Virus record (IMG/VR): IMGVR_UViG_3300046491_000017
Coordinates: 1-27,567 of that record
Strand: one strand, 5' to 3'
Length of the DNA stretch: 27,567 nucleotides
From: a virus
Below are positions 15,526 to 23,419 of the stretch, piece by piece (the first letter of the stretch is position 1; the number at the start of each line of letters is the position of its first letter). The position numbers were made by a program, and so were the translations under genes. A model generated the notes under the pieces. The model did no database searches. It was given only the letters and a program-made list of their open reading frames with translations, and was not told the DNA's origin.

Positions 15526-16737
15526 TTACGCGGCCGAGTCTTGAATGGCGATCGTGGTGAGATCGCTGGCTGCCGCAGCGCCGCCGGCGTTGTTCAGCAG
15601 AGCCTGGAACGGGATGGTCTGAATCAGGATCTTCTCGCCGTCGTCCTTGCTGGCGCCGTTGACCTTCAGCCGGTTCATGGCAAAGGCGACGAAGTCCGAG
15701 CTGGCGGTGTTATCGGCAGTGAATGCCAGGTAGGCGGAAGTTTCGGTTTCGCTCCAGAAGGCATCCCGCAGCGCGGTCGAGTCAAACTTCGCCGTGATCT
15801 GCCCGGTCACGATGACGCGGCCGGTAGCAACCTGGTCAGCGACGTTCGAGCCAATGCCAGGCTCACTCGACTGGGCGCACGAGATTTCGATACTGGCGCT
15901 GGTGATGGTGCCGCCGGTCGCGTTGCCGACCTTAACGACACCATTCACGGCCGCCATCGTGCCGGTGACGGTGACGGGAGTCGGGCTGGTGAAGTATTGC
16001 GACGCAGTGCCCGAGACATCTTTGCCAGTGAACTCCACGGCGACCGTTGCCATACCAGTAGCGGGCAACGTGAAGCTGATTTTGGATACTTTGCAGCCGG
16101 TGTAGACCTCGCTCGCAGGAACGTCCGGATACCAGTGTTCGATCGAGAAAGACTTGTCCGTGTGACCGGTCTGCGGCACGAGCGTCTTTTTACCAATCAC
16201 GGAGACCGTTGCGCTGGCAATAGGGCCCTCCGCGACCAGCGCCGAGCCGTTCAGGACAACGCCGGTTAAGACCAGAGCGGTAACGCCGGTTACCTGAATG
16301 TTTTTCCCCGAGTTAGCGGCATTAAAAGTACCGGCAGTCAGGCGCACCACATCGCCAATCTTGACGCCATCGGTCAAGAATGACCCTGCCGCACGCGTAA
16401 TCGTCCATGCACCAGCAACGCCCCCGATCGTGATCGATGCCCCGGTTACCTGCACGCCAGCGACGAAGTCCTTCTTCAGGGCCGCAGCGATGAAATCAGC
16501 GTACGTCTTGGCTGACAGTTCGCCACTGATCGAGCCGCCGACCTTGCGCAGGCCATGGCGGAAGTCCGACACCTGAAAGTCGGGTCGAATCTCGTTGCTT
16601 TGATAGGTGTCCTTCGTGAGGTCCAGGCTGGACGTAACGCGACGCATCGCCTGCGCGGCACTCGCCGCTGGCGCGGTCCCGTACTGGGTTTCTGCCTTGT
16701 ACGTTACCTGTTTAAAAACTCCGCTTGCGGTTCCCAT
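15526..16737 (-). CDS. Major tail tube protein
   Basis: A 403-residue beta-rich protein starting MGTASGVFKQVTYKAETQYG, the typical start of phage tail tube proteins in this lineage, with an early RRVTSSLDLTKDTYQS segment and a C-terminal Thr/Ala-rich beta domain. It polymerises into the hollow non-contractile tail tube. No sheath gene is present nearby, supporting a siphovirus tail. A perfect GAAGGAG site lies upstream and an intrinsic terminator immediately before it, consistent with a strongly translated structural gene. The insertion around residues 90-175 may be an extra beta domain on the tube surface. Confidence 0.88.
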   Translation of the reverse strand: MGTASGVFKQVTYKAETQYGTAPAASAAQAMRRVTSSLDLTKDTYQSNEIRPDFQVSDFRHGLRKVGGSISGELSAKTYADFIAAALKKDFVAGVQVTGASITIGGVAGAWTITRAAGSFLTDGVKIGDVVRLTAGTFNAANSGKNIQVTGVTALVLTGVVLNGSALVAEGPIASATVSVIGKKTLVPQTGHTDKSFSIEHWYPDVPASEVYTGCKVSKISFTLPATGMATVAVEFTGKDVSGTASQYFTSPTPVTVTGTMAAVNGVVKVGNATGGTITSASIEISCAQSSEPGIGSNVADQVATGRVIVTGQITAKFDSTALRDAFWSETETSAYLAFTADNTASSDFVAFAMNRLKVNGASKDDGEKILIQTIPFQALLNNAGGAAAASDLTTIAIQDSAA

Positions 16738-16753
16738 ATTTCTCCTTCGGGCA

Positions 16754-16787
16754 TAAAAAAAGCCCGCAAGCGGATGCTGTGCGGGCT
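16754..16787 (-). terminator. Intrinsic terminator upstream of major tail gene
   Basis: On the minus strand stem AGCCCGC/GCGGGCT with a 13-base loop is followed by a run of T. It lies between the tail terminator gene and the major tail protein. Confidence 0.8.
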
Positions 16788-16807
16788 GGTTGGTGAGGTG
16801 TTACCGG

Positions 16808-17209
16808 TTAATTCTGTTCTTGGTACGTTACTTTGAAGTCGATGCTTTGGAAGTGCATGCCGGTGTCGTCCTCGATGTCTGGCCCGACCGTGTCGCGCGT
16901 GATACTCACCACATCGACCATGGCGATCTGCCCGCGCTGGAAGTTACAAGCGCGCCGGATAACGTCAAGCATCGACTTGATGCTCGGGTAATCCTTGGCC
17001 ATGGCAGTGACCTGCACACGGCTCGTTACCAGAGAAAACTCGGCTTGTGCGTCGAAAGCGCCAACCTGGACATTGCTCACCTCAGTGATCCCGATGGCTG
17101 GCGGCAGAGCGCCTTGCGGCACTACGCCGGCGTACACCCGATCAGAGACGATGGCGGCAACCTGCGGACTTGCGATCAGTAGTGCACGAATAACTTTGAC
17201 AGCGCTCAT
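16808..17209 (-). CDS. HK97 gp11-like tail terminator (DUF3168)
   Basis: A 133-residue protein with the DUF3168 pattern: helical N-terminus (IRALLIASPQVAAIVSDRVYAG), a proline-rich loop (PQGALPPAIGI), a beta meander (SRVQVTAMAKDYPSIKSMLDVIRRAC) and C-terminal DFKVTYQEQ. Family members form the ring that caps the tail tube at the head-proximal end. Gene order after a gp10-like protein and its 4-bp ATGA overlap fit this role. Confidence 0.85.
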   Translation of the reverse strand: MSAVKVIRALLIASPQVAAIVSDRVYAGVVPQGALPPAIGITEVSNVQVGAFDAQAEFSLVTSRVQVTAMAKDYPSIKSMLDVIRRACNFQRGQIAMVDVVSITRDTVGPDIEDDTGMHFQSIDFKVTYQEQN

Positions 17210-17790
17210 TCGACCTCCGGCGCTGGGGCGTTAATGCCCTCCTTGGTCAGGCGGGCGCGTATTTGCGCAACAATCGCCTCTATCGCACTGCCCGAGGATG
17301 CGTCCAGGGCTGGGCGCATGAACGGTTTTGGATTCGCGCCAGGGTGCATCTTTCCTGTTTCGCTGGTGATGACCAGCCGTTTGGCAAAACCACTCGATGC
17401 GACCTTGTTCGGCACAAGCATCATTGCCTTTGTCTTTTCCGACCTGACGTAGTGCGGCTTGGTGCCAAATTCCACGAAACGAGCGTAATAGGCGTCGTTG
17501 TAGGTAATTTTTACGCTGCCATCAGGTCGGCTCTCTACGGTTTTGTAGGGGCCTCCAGTGCCTCCAGCCTTGATCGACGCCGTCACCCGCCCGCGCTTGT
17601 AGCGAACGCTGACGCGGATCGACTTGTACAGCATCCCGGTTTTGACTGGGACTAATGCCTTGGCCTCGGTTCGAATGACATTCGCGCCTTGACGAAGCGC
17701 GGAACGAAGAATGTTCTTTTCCACCTTCACCGGCAGGCTTTGCAGGAAAGCGTCCAACTCCTTGCCGCCCTTGATTGCCTCGTCAGCCAT
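17206..17790 (-). CDS. HK97 gp10-like head-tail joining protein
   Basis: A 194-residue protein of the HK97 gp10 family: helical start (LDAFLQSLPVKVEKNILRSALRQGANVIRTEAKALVPVKTGML), then a basic beta part with YARFVEFGTKPHYV and a PFMRPALDA motif, both typical of the family. It joins head and tail during assembly. The ATG at 17790 is chosen because the upstream 10 codons to 17820 overlap the previous gene. It overlaps the head-closure gene by eight bases. Confidence 0.9.
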   Translation of the reverse strand: MADEAIKGGKELDAFLQSLPVKVEKNILRSALRQGANVIRTEAKALVPVKTGMLYKSIRVSVRYKRGRVTASIKAGGTGGPYKTVESRPDGSVKITYNDAYYARFVEFGTKPHYVRSEKTKAMMLVPNKVASSGFAKRLVITSETGKMHPGANPKPFMRPALDASSGSAIEAIVAQIRARLTKEGINAPAPEVE

Positions 17791-18130
17791 GCGAATACCC
17801 CTCGAGCATGAATTCGACATGAATCCGGTCGTCCATCAAGGACGGTCCGTCGATGATCTGCATGACGCGATCGCCGCGGCTATGGAGCGTCACCCGCATT
17901 TCAGACGTGATTGCAGCGTTTTTGCGCATCCGCAGGCGGGTTCGCTGGATGCCAGTCCGCAAGCCATTGGCTGTCGACTCGGCGGGGCGCGATGGCAGCA
18001 CATCCTGCAGGTTGGCCCAGTAGCGGCTGGCAACAACCTCCCATACTTCGATTTCGGTCCCGTATTCCGGATCGCGCGCAGCGGTTTTGCGCTCGATCGT
18101 GACCTTTTCATTGCACTGGAATCGGATCAT
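17783..18130 (-). CDS. Head closure / head-tail adaptor (SPP1 gp16-type)
   Basis: A 115-residue beta-barrel-type protein with the family pattern: N-terminal NEKVTIERKTAARDPEYG, a W in the first strands (SRYWANLQDVLP), then TRLRMRKNAAITSEMRV and a C-terminal IIDGPSLMDDRIHVEFMLEGY. It matches the SPP1-type head-tail adaptor family that closes the head after packaging. Start at 18130 overlaps the connector stop by ATGA; the longer frame to 18151 lies inside that gene. Confidence 0.85.
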   Translation of the reverse strand: MIRFQCNEKVTIERKTAARDPEYGTEIEVWEVVASRYWANLQDVLPSRPAESTANGLRTGIQRTRLRMRKNAAITSEMRVTLHSRGDRVMQIIDGPSLMDDRIHVEFMLEGYSHG

Positions 18131-18654
18131 GCATACACCTTCAGCGACCAAAGCATCCGGTCCAGATACGGGGCCTCGACTCCTGCATACTTCTCCGCCA
18201 CCTTCCCCAGGATGTACGCCTTGAACTCATCCGGCGTCGTCGTGTGGTCCGGGCCATAGCCGCACAGTGCATCGACGCGCACGGCGTTGATCCGCGCTTG
18301 CGTGGCAGGCCATGCCTTGCCCGGCGCCGGGACGACGTAGCAGATTGAGCCCTCGTTATCCAGTTCGTAATCCGCCGGGTCGAGCGTCTGCCACTGCCCA
18401 TCCGGGTCGCAGTACTGGACGACGACCGAGCGAACTGGCGATACCGGGAGCTGGATCGCCTCCGGGAAGGCGTCAAGCGATACCCGGTGCGTCTGGTCGA
18501 TGATCGCGCGGCCGGTGCAGTGCTCCGCTTCCCGCGTGAACGCGCGCACGTCGATTTCAAGTTGCGCGTCGAGGTCGGTACCGTCCAGCCTTGCCGCGGT
18601 GCGGGCGTCGTCGAGCGACACGGCCATCTGTACCGGCTTGCTGATGATCGTCAT
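18127..18654 (-). CDS. gp6-like head-tail connector (phiE125 gp8-type)
   Basis: A 175-residue helical protein: SLDDARTAARLDGTDLDAQLEIDVRAFTREAEHCTGRAII is the hallmark of phage gp6-like connectors, followed by a beta part with PVSPVRSVVVQYCDPDG and a C-terminal helix (FKAYILGKVAEKYAG). It forms a ring below the portal and receives the head-closure proteins. It overlaps both neighbours by ATGA. The same family includes the gp8 protein of Burkholderia phage phiE125. Confidence 0.9.
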   Translation of the reverse strand: MTIISKPVQMAVSLDDARTAARLDGTDLDAQLEIDVRAFTREAEHCTGRAIIDQTHRVSLDAFPEAIQLPVSPVRSVVVQYCDPDGQWQTLDPADYELDNEGSICYVVPAPGKAWPATQARINAVRVDALCGYGPDHTTTPDEFKAYILGKVAEKYAGVEAPYLDRMLWSLKVYA

Positions 18655-20390
18655 CGGGCATTCCTTTGTGTTGCTGCGGGGCGCGAACCGCCGACTTGAG
18701 CGGGGCGCGATTGTTGTTCGATGCGATGCGGGGTGTAGCCGGGGCCGGAGGGGGCTTGTGCAAACTGATTGCCGCCGCGCGCCGCTGGCGATCCGACCCG
18801 ACCAAAAGCTGCGACGCCGAGCGGCCGCGCATCGCCATGAATGATGATCGTGCCAGCCGCGATCACGTCGCCAATCGTGGCGAACGCCGATACGCCGGCA
18901 GGCGTCGCACTCGCGCCGGCCGATACTGTTGCGGCGCCTACCTGAGCCGATGCACCGACGCCGGCAGGCATCGCAGTGCCGGGCGCCGAGGTCGTAGCAG
19001 CGACCTGCCCCGGCCCGGCTACAGCGGCAGTTGCAGCGACGCCAACAACAGCGATCGTTGCATTGCCGGATGCTGACGGCGCTCCGACTACTGCCGATGC
19101 ATAAACGCCGACCGGGGCGGCAAATCCTGCGCCCGTGCTCGACGCTGTTGCAAAGCCTACCGAGGCTGTTGCCGATACCCCGGATGGAGAAACGGTGGCA
19201 GCGCCTGAGCCCGATAGCGTGCCGACCGCTGTACTTGCGCCGACACCAGTCGGTACAGCAGACGCTGTGCCATTGGCAGCCGCCGCACCGACAGATGCGG
19301 TTGCGTTGACGCCGTTTGCCAAGACGGCCGCGCCACCAGAGGCGGGGGCCGATCCAGTTAGGCCAGTAGCCGCGATGCCAACTGGCGCAGCTGCAGCGCC
19401 GCCCGATGCGGTTGCGCTGCCAACTGAACCCGCCGCCGACACACCTACGGGCGCTGCGTTTGCGCTGGACCCTGCTTGCGCTGTAGCCGCCCCGACGAGC
19501 GCACTAGCTGCGACGCCGGATGGTGTTGCTGCTGCCGAGCCTGATGCGACTGCCGCGCCCGCAGATCCTGATGCGCTAACGCCACTCGGGGTTGCTGCCA
19601 CGTCGGCCGAGGCCGCCGCCGCAACCTCGTAATCCTCTTCCGGTGCTTCGAACACCTGCCACGGATTGGCCGACAGCGAGGTAATCTCGTTGGCGGACAG
19701 TTTGCGATTCCAGGTGCACGCCAGCAGGACAGTGAACGGGGCCTGTTTCAAGCTGCCGGAAATAAGCAGGCCGGTACCAATGGTCGAATTGTCGACCGGC
19801 TGATTATTCGCGTCCGTTACCGAGGTAATCTGTTTGCCGTTTAGGAACAGCTCGCACAGCCCGTTGCGCTGGAACGTGGAAATCGCGCAGCCGACCATAC
19901 CTTTTGACAACACGTTCTGCACGTCGGGCGTGCGCGTGACGGAGTAATTCGCCTGACGCCACGTCGCGCGCAATCCCTTAACGGACGAGTAAGGGGGAAT
20001 AGAAATGGAACAACCGTAATCTTCCAGGCCCCCGACGCCGCCCTGCAGCGCCATGAAGTGACTAACATCGTCGGCCGCGCCCACATCGCCCGGCACCACG
20101 AAAAACGTCATGATCGTGGCTTGGTCGGTGACGCCGAAATCTTCGGCCGCAGTGGTCGTAGAGGTCCACCCTACGTTTGTACCGGCTGCCGACCAGCCTA
20201 GGCCGCGCGTGTTGGCGCTGGCGGCAGGCAGAACGCCGCCCGCCTGCCACGCAGCAGGCGTCAGAATTCGGCCGTTGACCAGGTTGAGATACCCGGCGCC
20301 GGCATTGACCGCGATTTTCAACCCACGCGCAAGCGGGCTTTTCCCGCCAATGCGGGACGGCCGCTGCGGCTGATACCGCATCCCGGCCAT
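18651..20390 (-). CDS. LamG-like protein with 22-residue tandem repeats
   Basis: A 579-residue protein. Residues about 60-248 look like a LamG/concanavalin-like jelly roll (ATIMTFFVVPGD, LCELFLNGKQITSVTD, FTVLLACTWNRKLSANEI), a fold often used in carbohydrate binding. Residues about 261-540 are about twelve tandem copies of an Ala/Gly/Ser/Val-rich unit, usually 22 residues (GVSATASVG-A-ASG-A---P), three of them 24-27 long. The tail (QFAQAPSGPG ...) is basic. Similar GVSA-type repeats occur in marine phage structural proteins. The location among head genes suggests a head fibre or decoration protein, or a virion surface adhesin. It lacks Cys in the repeats. Start overlaps the preceding gene region closely; M4 is an alternative start. 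Confidence 0.75.
   Translation of the reverse strand: MAGMRYQPQRPSRIGGKSPLARGLKIAVNAGAGYLNLVNGRILTPAAWQAGGVLPAASANTRGLGWSAAGTNVGWTSTTTAAEDFGVTDQATIMTFFVVPGDVGAADDVSHFMALQGGVGGLEDYGCSISIPPYSSVKGLRATWRQANYSVTRTPDVQNVLSKGMVGCAISTFQRNGLCELFLNGKQITSVTDANNQPVDNSTIGTGLLISGSLKQAPFTVLLACTWNRKLSANEITSLSANPWQVFEAPEEDYEVAAAASADVAATPSGVSASGSAGAAVASGSAAATPSGVAASALVGAATAQAGSSANAAPVGVSAAGSVGSATASGGAAAAPVGIAATGLTGSAPASGGAAVLANGVNATASVGAAAANGTASAVPTGVGASTAVGTLSGSGAATVSPSGVSATASVGFATASSTGAGFAAPVGVYASAVVGAPSASGNATIAVVGVAATAAVAGPGQVAATTSAPGTAMPAGVGASAQVGAATVSAGASATPAGVSAFATIGDVIAAGTIIIHGDARPLGVAAFGRVGSPAARGGNQFAQAPSGPGYTPHRIEQQSRPAQVGGSRPAATQRNAR
18771..19583 (-). repeat. Protein-coding tandem repeats, about 66-bp period
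   Basis: About twelve degenerate copies of a 66-bp unit, starting at each G-V/I-x-A motif with spacings of 22, 24, 22, 22, 22, 22, 24, 22, 27, 22 and 26 codons. Copies are diverged at DNA level, so expansion is not recent. They encode the beta-repeat region of the LamG-like protein. Confidence 0.8.
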
Positions 20391-20391
20391 G

Positions 20392-20763
20392 TTACAGCCC
20401 CGTTACGGCTTGTAAGGTAGCGTCCACCGTCACCGCGTTGGTCGTGTTGCCGTATGCGATGCCGCGCACGTACATAACGCCACGGTCAAGCAGGATCGAC
20501 CCGGTAATGACGCTCGATGCGACGGTATCTCCCGCAACGGTCATGTAGTCGTACCAGTTGAATCCGTCGTGCGATACCTGAAACGTGAGGACGCACGGAG
20601 CACCCGGGGCGCTTGCGCCGTTGGTGATCTTGTACGTCAGTTCGCCGCCGTAATAAGTGCGGCAGTCAACCGCCGCTCCTGTCGCGCCAGGTGAAGCCTT
20701 TGTCGAGCCTGCAGTCGAGGAGGCGGCGATGAGAACCGCTACTGCTGTTTTAGCGATTGCCAT
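20392..20763 (-). CDS. Head-region structural protein, unknown
   Basis: A 123-residue protein, Ala/Thr/Gly-rich and beta-rich (GGELTYKITNGASAPGAPC, QVSHDGFNWYDYMTVAGD). The early hydrophobic segment AVAVLIAASS is short and not a convincing signal peptide. The SHDGFNWYDY motif recalls small beta-sandwich virion proteins. It lies in the head cluster just before the repeat-bearing gene (TAAcATG), so it may be a head decoration or its adaptor. I do not recognise a named family. Confidence 0.6.
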   Translation of the reverse strand: MAIAKTAVAVLIAASSTAGSTKASPGATGAAVDCRTYYGGELTYKITNGASAPGAPCVLTFQVSHDGFNWYDYMTVAGDTVASSVITGSILLDRGVMYVRGIAYGNTTNAVTVDATLQAVTGL

Positions 20764-21180
20764 TTATTTCTCCGTTCCGTCAGGGTGATACATGGCCTCA
20801 GCCACCTGCTCTTGCGTGACGATCAGCGGGCGCAGCGCCAGCGCCTTAAGCTGGGCACCTTGCGCCGAGGTCAGCACACCTGCCGCGACGAGCTGGTCGA
20901 CCATGCCTTGCGCATACGGATCGCCGATGTCGAGCCCGGCCTCTTGCCCGAGAAATTGCAGCGCCCAGCCGACAGCCGGATTGGATTCGGCGGCCTTGAG
21001 AGCCGACAGGATGGCAATGCCGTCGACGCATCCGGCCATGACAGCGCGGGCCGTTACGAACCGTTGCCCGATCTCGGTGGCGCCCTCGGCGTTCAAGGCG
21101 GCAGCCAAGGCAGTGATATCCCGCGCGGCCCGCATGTCGTCCAGGTCGCGGCGCGCGAGGATGCGTTCGCGAATCGTCAT
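20764..21180 (-). CDS. Conserved phage protein, head region
   Basis: A 138-residue helical protein (TIRERILARRDLDDMRAA, then VAAGVLTSAQGAQLKALA). The pattern, including NPAVGWALQFLGQEAGLDIG, is found in many siphophages near head genes, with unknown function. Its stop codon directly abuts the next ATG (TAAATG), with a GGAG ribosome-binding site inside this gene's end, implying coupling. No enzymatic motif. Confidence 0.62.
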   Translation of the reverse strand: MTIRERILARRDLDDMRAARDITALAAALNAEGATEIGQRFVTARAVMAGCVDGIAILSALKAAESNPAVGWALQFLGQEAGLDIGDPYAQGMVDQLVAAGVLTSAQGAQLKALALRPLIVTQEQVAEAMYHPDGTEK

Positions 21181-21183
21181 GAC

Positions 21184-21600
21184 TTAGGCGATCCGAATCA
21201 CCGCAGTAGCGGCGGCAGGTGCTGGCAGCGTGACGGAGAACGTGCCATTGGTGGAAGTGATATCGGCGCCGAAGTCGAGAATCGCGCGCGCCTTGTTGGC
21301 GTTGGTCGCGTCATAGATCATCGCGCCGCGTGCGGTAAGCGTCGAGTTTGCCCACGAAGGATCGGCGAAGTCGAGGATCGCAGTCGTCGTATCGATGCTA
21401 GCCGCATAACCGGTCAGCGCTACGCCGCCAGCGGTATAGCCGGTGCCCGACACTTCGCCGGTCGCTGTGTAGACAGTCGTGGCAGCGCCAAGCGCGGCCG
21501 CACTGGTGTACAGCGCGCACTTGTAGGTATTCCCCGGCGGGCAAAGTGCTTGCAATGCTTCGAGCTTCGACTGTGTGGTAAATGCCGCGGCAATGGTCAT
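21184..21600 (-). CDS. Virion-associated protein, head region
   Basis: A 138-residue beta-rich Ala/Thr-rich protein (KCALYTSAAALGAATTVYTA, EVSGTGYTAGGVALTGY, then DFGADITSTNGTFSVTLPAP). Proteins with this pattern are widespread in tailed phages as structural or putative capsid-accessory proteins. Start taken at 21600 with an AAAGG site; the longer frame to 21675 overlaps the upstream gene and lacks family character. Exact role unknown. Confidence 0.65.
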   Translation of the reverse strand: MTIAAAFTTQSKLEALQALCPPGNTYKCALYTSAAALGAATTVYTATGEVSGTGYTAGGVALTGYAASIDTTTAILDFADPSWANSTLTARGAMIYDATNANKARAILDFGADITSTNGTFSVTLPAPAAATAVIRIA

Positions 21601-21613
21601 GTTCTGCCTTTCG

Positions 21614-21796
21614 TTATTCGTTACAGCGCTGCCGGATGAACTCCAGCAGCTCGTCATCAGTCCGGCTCGTGACATCAGCCGGGAAAAGTGCGATTGATCC
21701 GTGTTTGCCCTGCACCGTATGGATCACGGCGCCGGGGTCCGCCGCCCACTCGCGCAGGGAGGCGAGCCAGGCGGCAGTGGTGGGCGGGGTGCCCAT
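21614..21796 (-). CDS. Small hypothetical phage protein
   Basis: A 60-residue acidic protein (TAAWLASLREWAADPGAVIHTV, then TDDELLEFIRQRC). No motif recognised. It fills the space between two head-region genes on the same strand, six bases after the preceding stop, with little ribosome-binding sequence, suggesting translation by coupling. Composition is coding-like. Confidence 0.5.
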   Translation of the reverse strand: MGTPPTTAAWLASLREWAADPGAVIHTVQGKHGSIALFPADVTSRTDDELLEFIRQRCNE

Positions 21797-21802
21797 GGGG
21801 GA

Positions 21803-22096
21803 TTACTGCGCCAGCGATTCGGCGTACTCGACTGCGGCCGGGTCGGCGTCAACTTCGCCGGCGAGCGATGCCGCCAGTTCAGCGTCCATCGTCACCACGT
21901 CGTTGCACTTACCGTACGAGCCATCGCGCAGCACGCGGACCTTGACTGTGGTGCTGGACGATTGGGCGGCGGGTGGCTCGGGCGGCGATTCTGGGGTGAC
22001 AACGTCGACCGGAGCCTCGACTACAGGCTGGTCCTGCTCAGCAACTGGTGGAACTGGTGGCGCCGGCTCAGCGGCTGGCTTTTGATTTTTTGCCAT
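21803..22096 (-). CDS. Pro/Ala/Glu-rich head-region protein
   Basis: A 97-residue protein: residues 1-48 are a Pro/Ala/Val/Glu-rich, probably disordered segment (EPAPPVPPVAEQDQPVVE), residues 49-97 a compact domain (TVKVRVLRDGSYGKCNDVVT ... VEYAESLAQ). This C-terminal domain recurs in small phage proteins encoded just after the major capsid gene. It may be a head decoration or chaperone-like factor. A CTAAGGAT ribosome-binding site precedes the ATG. Confidence 0.6.
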   Translation of the reverse strand: MAKNQKPAAEPAPPVPPVAEQDQPVVEAPVDVVTPESPPEPPAAQSSSTTVKVRVLRDGSYGKCNDVVTMDAELAASLAGEVDADPAAVEYAESLAQ

Positions 22097-22112
22097 GTCG
22101 TATCCTTAGGGG

Positions 22113-22141
22113 AAAATGGCGGCGAGCCGAGACCCGCCGCC
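22113..22141 (-). terminator. Terminator-like hairpin after major capsid gene
   Basis: On the minus strand GGCGGCG/CGCCGCC (7 bp, 10-base loop) is followed by ATTTT. The T run is short, so termination is probably partial; it could trim capsid mRNA relative to downstream genes. Confidence 0.45.
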
Positions 22142-22148
22142 GGCACGC

Positions 22149-23339
22149 TTACGAGGCGCTATTTTGGTAAAGGCGAACAGCTGCCGTGTCCAAAAGATTG
22201 CCGCCCGAACGGGTCCAGCCGCAGAAGCCGACTTGACCATTCAGCGCGAAGGCCGAGTCGTCAAAGCGGCGCATGGTGGTCGAGTTCGACACGTCGCGGA
22301 TCGTGTACTGCGAGAAGTCGCCGAACGCGATCGACTTGGCATTGGCTGCCATTGCGGCCACGTCGTCGTTGATGATGATCGGCTTACCGAGCAGCAGGTC
22401 GGGCGCGCCCTCGGTCACAGCCGGCACCCAGATCGGACGGTTGACGGTATCAGTCAGCTTCGATACAGCAGCGATGCTGGTGTCAGCCATCATCCACTTG
22501 GCGTTCGAACGGTAGGCGCGGTTGACCGAGTGCTTGAGGTCGACCAGATCGCCGTAATCGACGGTCAGGGTCTTGCCGGTGGTGCCGGTCTTGCCCACGG
22601 TCGAAGCGGTGATCAGGCCGGTTGGCTGACCTGAGCCGGTGCCCGTGGTGTAGTGCAGGTTCTGGATGCGTGCGATGCGGGTTGCCAGGCGATTGACCAC
22701 GAACGCGACCACGTCGATGGCGCTGTCCTGGATCAGTTCCAGCGGCAGGGCGATCTTCTTAGACGAGTACTTGTAGACCGGCAGGGCGCTGGTCGTGAAG
22801 GCGATATCCTGGCCGCTCGATGCGCCATTCTCTGCCGTGATCTCGCCGATCTCACTGGTGCCGTCGCTGCCCGGGAAGTTCATCGCGTGACCGGTTTCGG
22901 TGGTCAGGATGGTTGCCGCGTCGCGCATGCCGCCGAATGCCTTCAGGCGTTCGATCACCTTGGCTGCGACTTCGGCCGGCACGGTGTAGCCACCCTCACC
23001 CGGGGTCGTGGTGGACATCGCGTTGCGGATCGCGACAGCCTGCTCGGCGCTAACGTTGTTACCGAAGCGCATGTACAGCGCGACGGCAGCCAGGTTGCCG
23101 ATGCTAACGTCATCTTCCTTCTTGGCTGGCGCGGCTTCGAAAAACTTCTCGGCGTCCTGCTCACGCATCTTCTCGATGTTGGAGATCATCTGACGAGCCG
23201 AGGTGATCTCGTTGGTGAAGCCTTCGAACTTGGCTTGGTCCTCGGCCGACCAGACCTGGTCGCCTTTCTCGGCCAGCAGGTGGTTGGCTTGGGTCGAGAA
23301 ATTTGCAATCTTCTCGCGCAGAGCTTGGATGGTTACCAT
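22149..23339 (-). CDS. Major capsid protein, HK97 fold
   Basis: A 396-residue HK97-family capsid protein. Residues about 1-105 form a helical delta domain acting as an internal scaffold (LREKIANFSTQANHLLAEKGD), likely removed by the ClpP-like protease near residue 105-110. The mature part has the usual GGYTVP start, N-arm, E-loop region (TSEIGEITAENGASSGQ), spine helix (PLELIQDSAIDVVAFVVNRLATRIAR) and P/A domains ending with GWTRSGG. A GAAGGAT site precedes the ATG at 23339. It builds the icosahedral head and is preceded by a terminator. Confidence 0.95.
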   Translation of the reverse strand: MVTIQALREKIANFSTQANHLLAEKGDQVWSAEDQAKFEGFTNEITSARQMISNIEKMREQDAEKFFEAAPAKKEDDVSIGNLAAVALYMRFGNNVSAEQAVAIRNAMSTTTPGEGGYTVPAEVAAKVIERLKAFGGMRDAATILTTETGHAMNFPGSDGTSEIGEITAENGASSGQDIAFTTSALPVYKYSSKKIALPLELIQDSAIDVVAFVVNRLATRIARIQNLHYTTGTGSGQPTGLITASTVGKTGTTGKTLTVDYGDLVDLKHSVNRAYRSNAKWMMADTSIAAVSKLTDTVNRPIWVPAVTEGAPDLLLGKPIIINDDVAAMAANAKSIAFGDFSQYTIRDVSNSTTMRRFDDSAFALNGQVGFCGWTRSGGNLLDTAAVRLYQNSAS

Positions 23340-23352
23340 TTTGATCCTTCAA

Positions 23353-23376
23353 TAAAAAAGGAGCCCGAAGGCTCCT
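23353..23376 (-). terminator. Intrinsic terminator upstream of capsid gene
   Basis: On the minus strand stem AGGAGCC/GGCTCCT with a UUCG loop is followed by a run of T. It lies between the protease gene and the capsid gene, 14 bases from the capsid start. Confidence 0.85.
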
Positions 23377-23419
23377 GTGGTTGAGGTGTCCGACCTCGGC
23401 GGGCGTCGCGCGAGAAGCG

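Noticed and set aside
14896-16269. 457-codon open frame on the plus strand, antisense to the chaperone and tail tube genes
   Set aside because: It lies opposite well-supported genes, has no ribosome-binding site of note, and its composition fits an antisense shadow.
18771-19583. Regularly spaced repeats that might suggest a CRISPR array
   Set aside because: Units are in-frame multiples of three, diverged, without spacers, and lie inside a coding gene.
19135-19632. 165-codon Ala/Pro-rich plus-strand frame
   Set aside because: Mirror of the tandem repeats in the LamG-like gene; repetitive DNA keeps several frames open.
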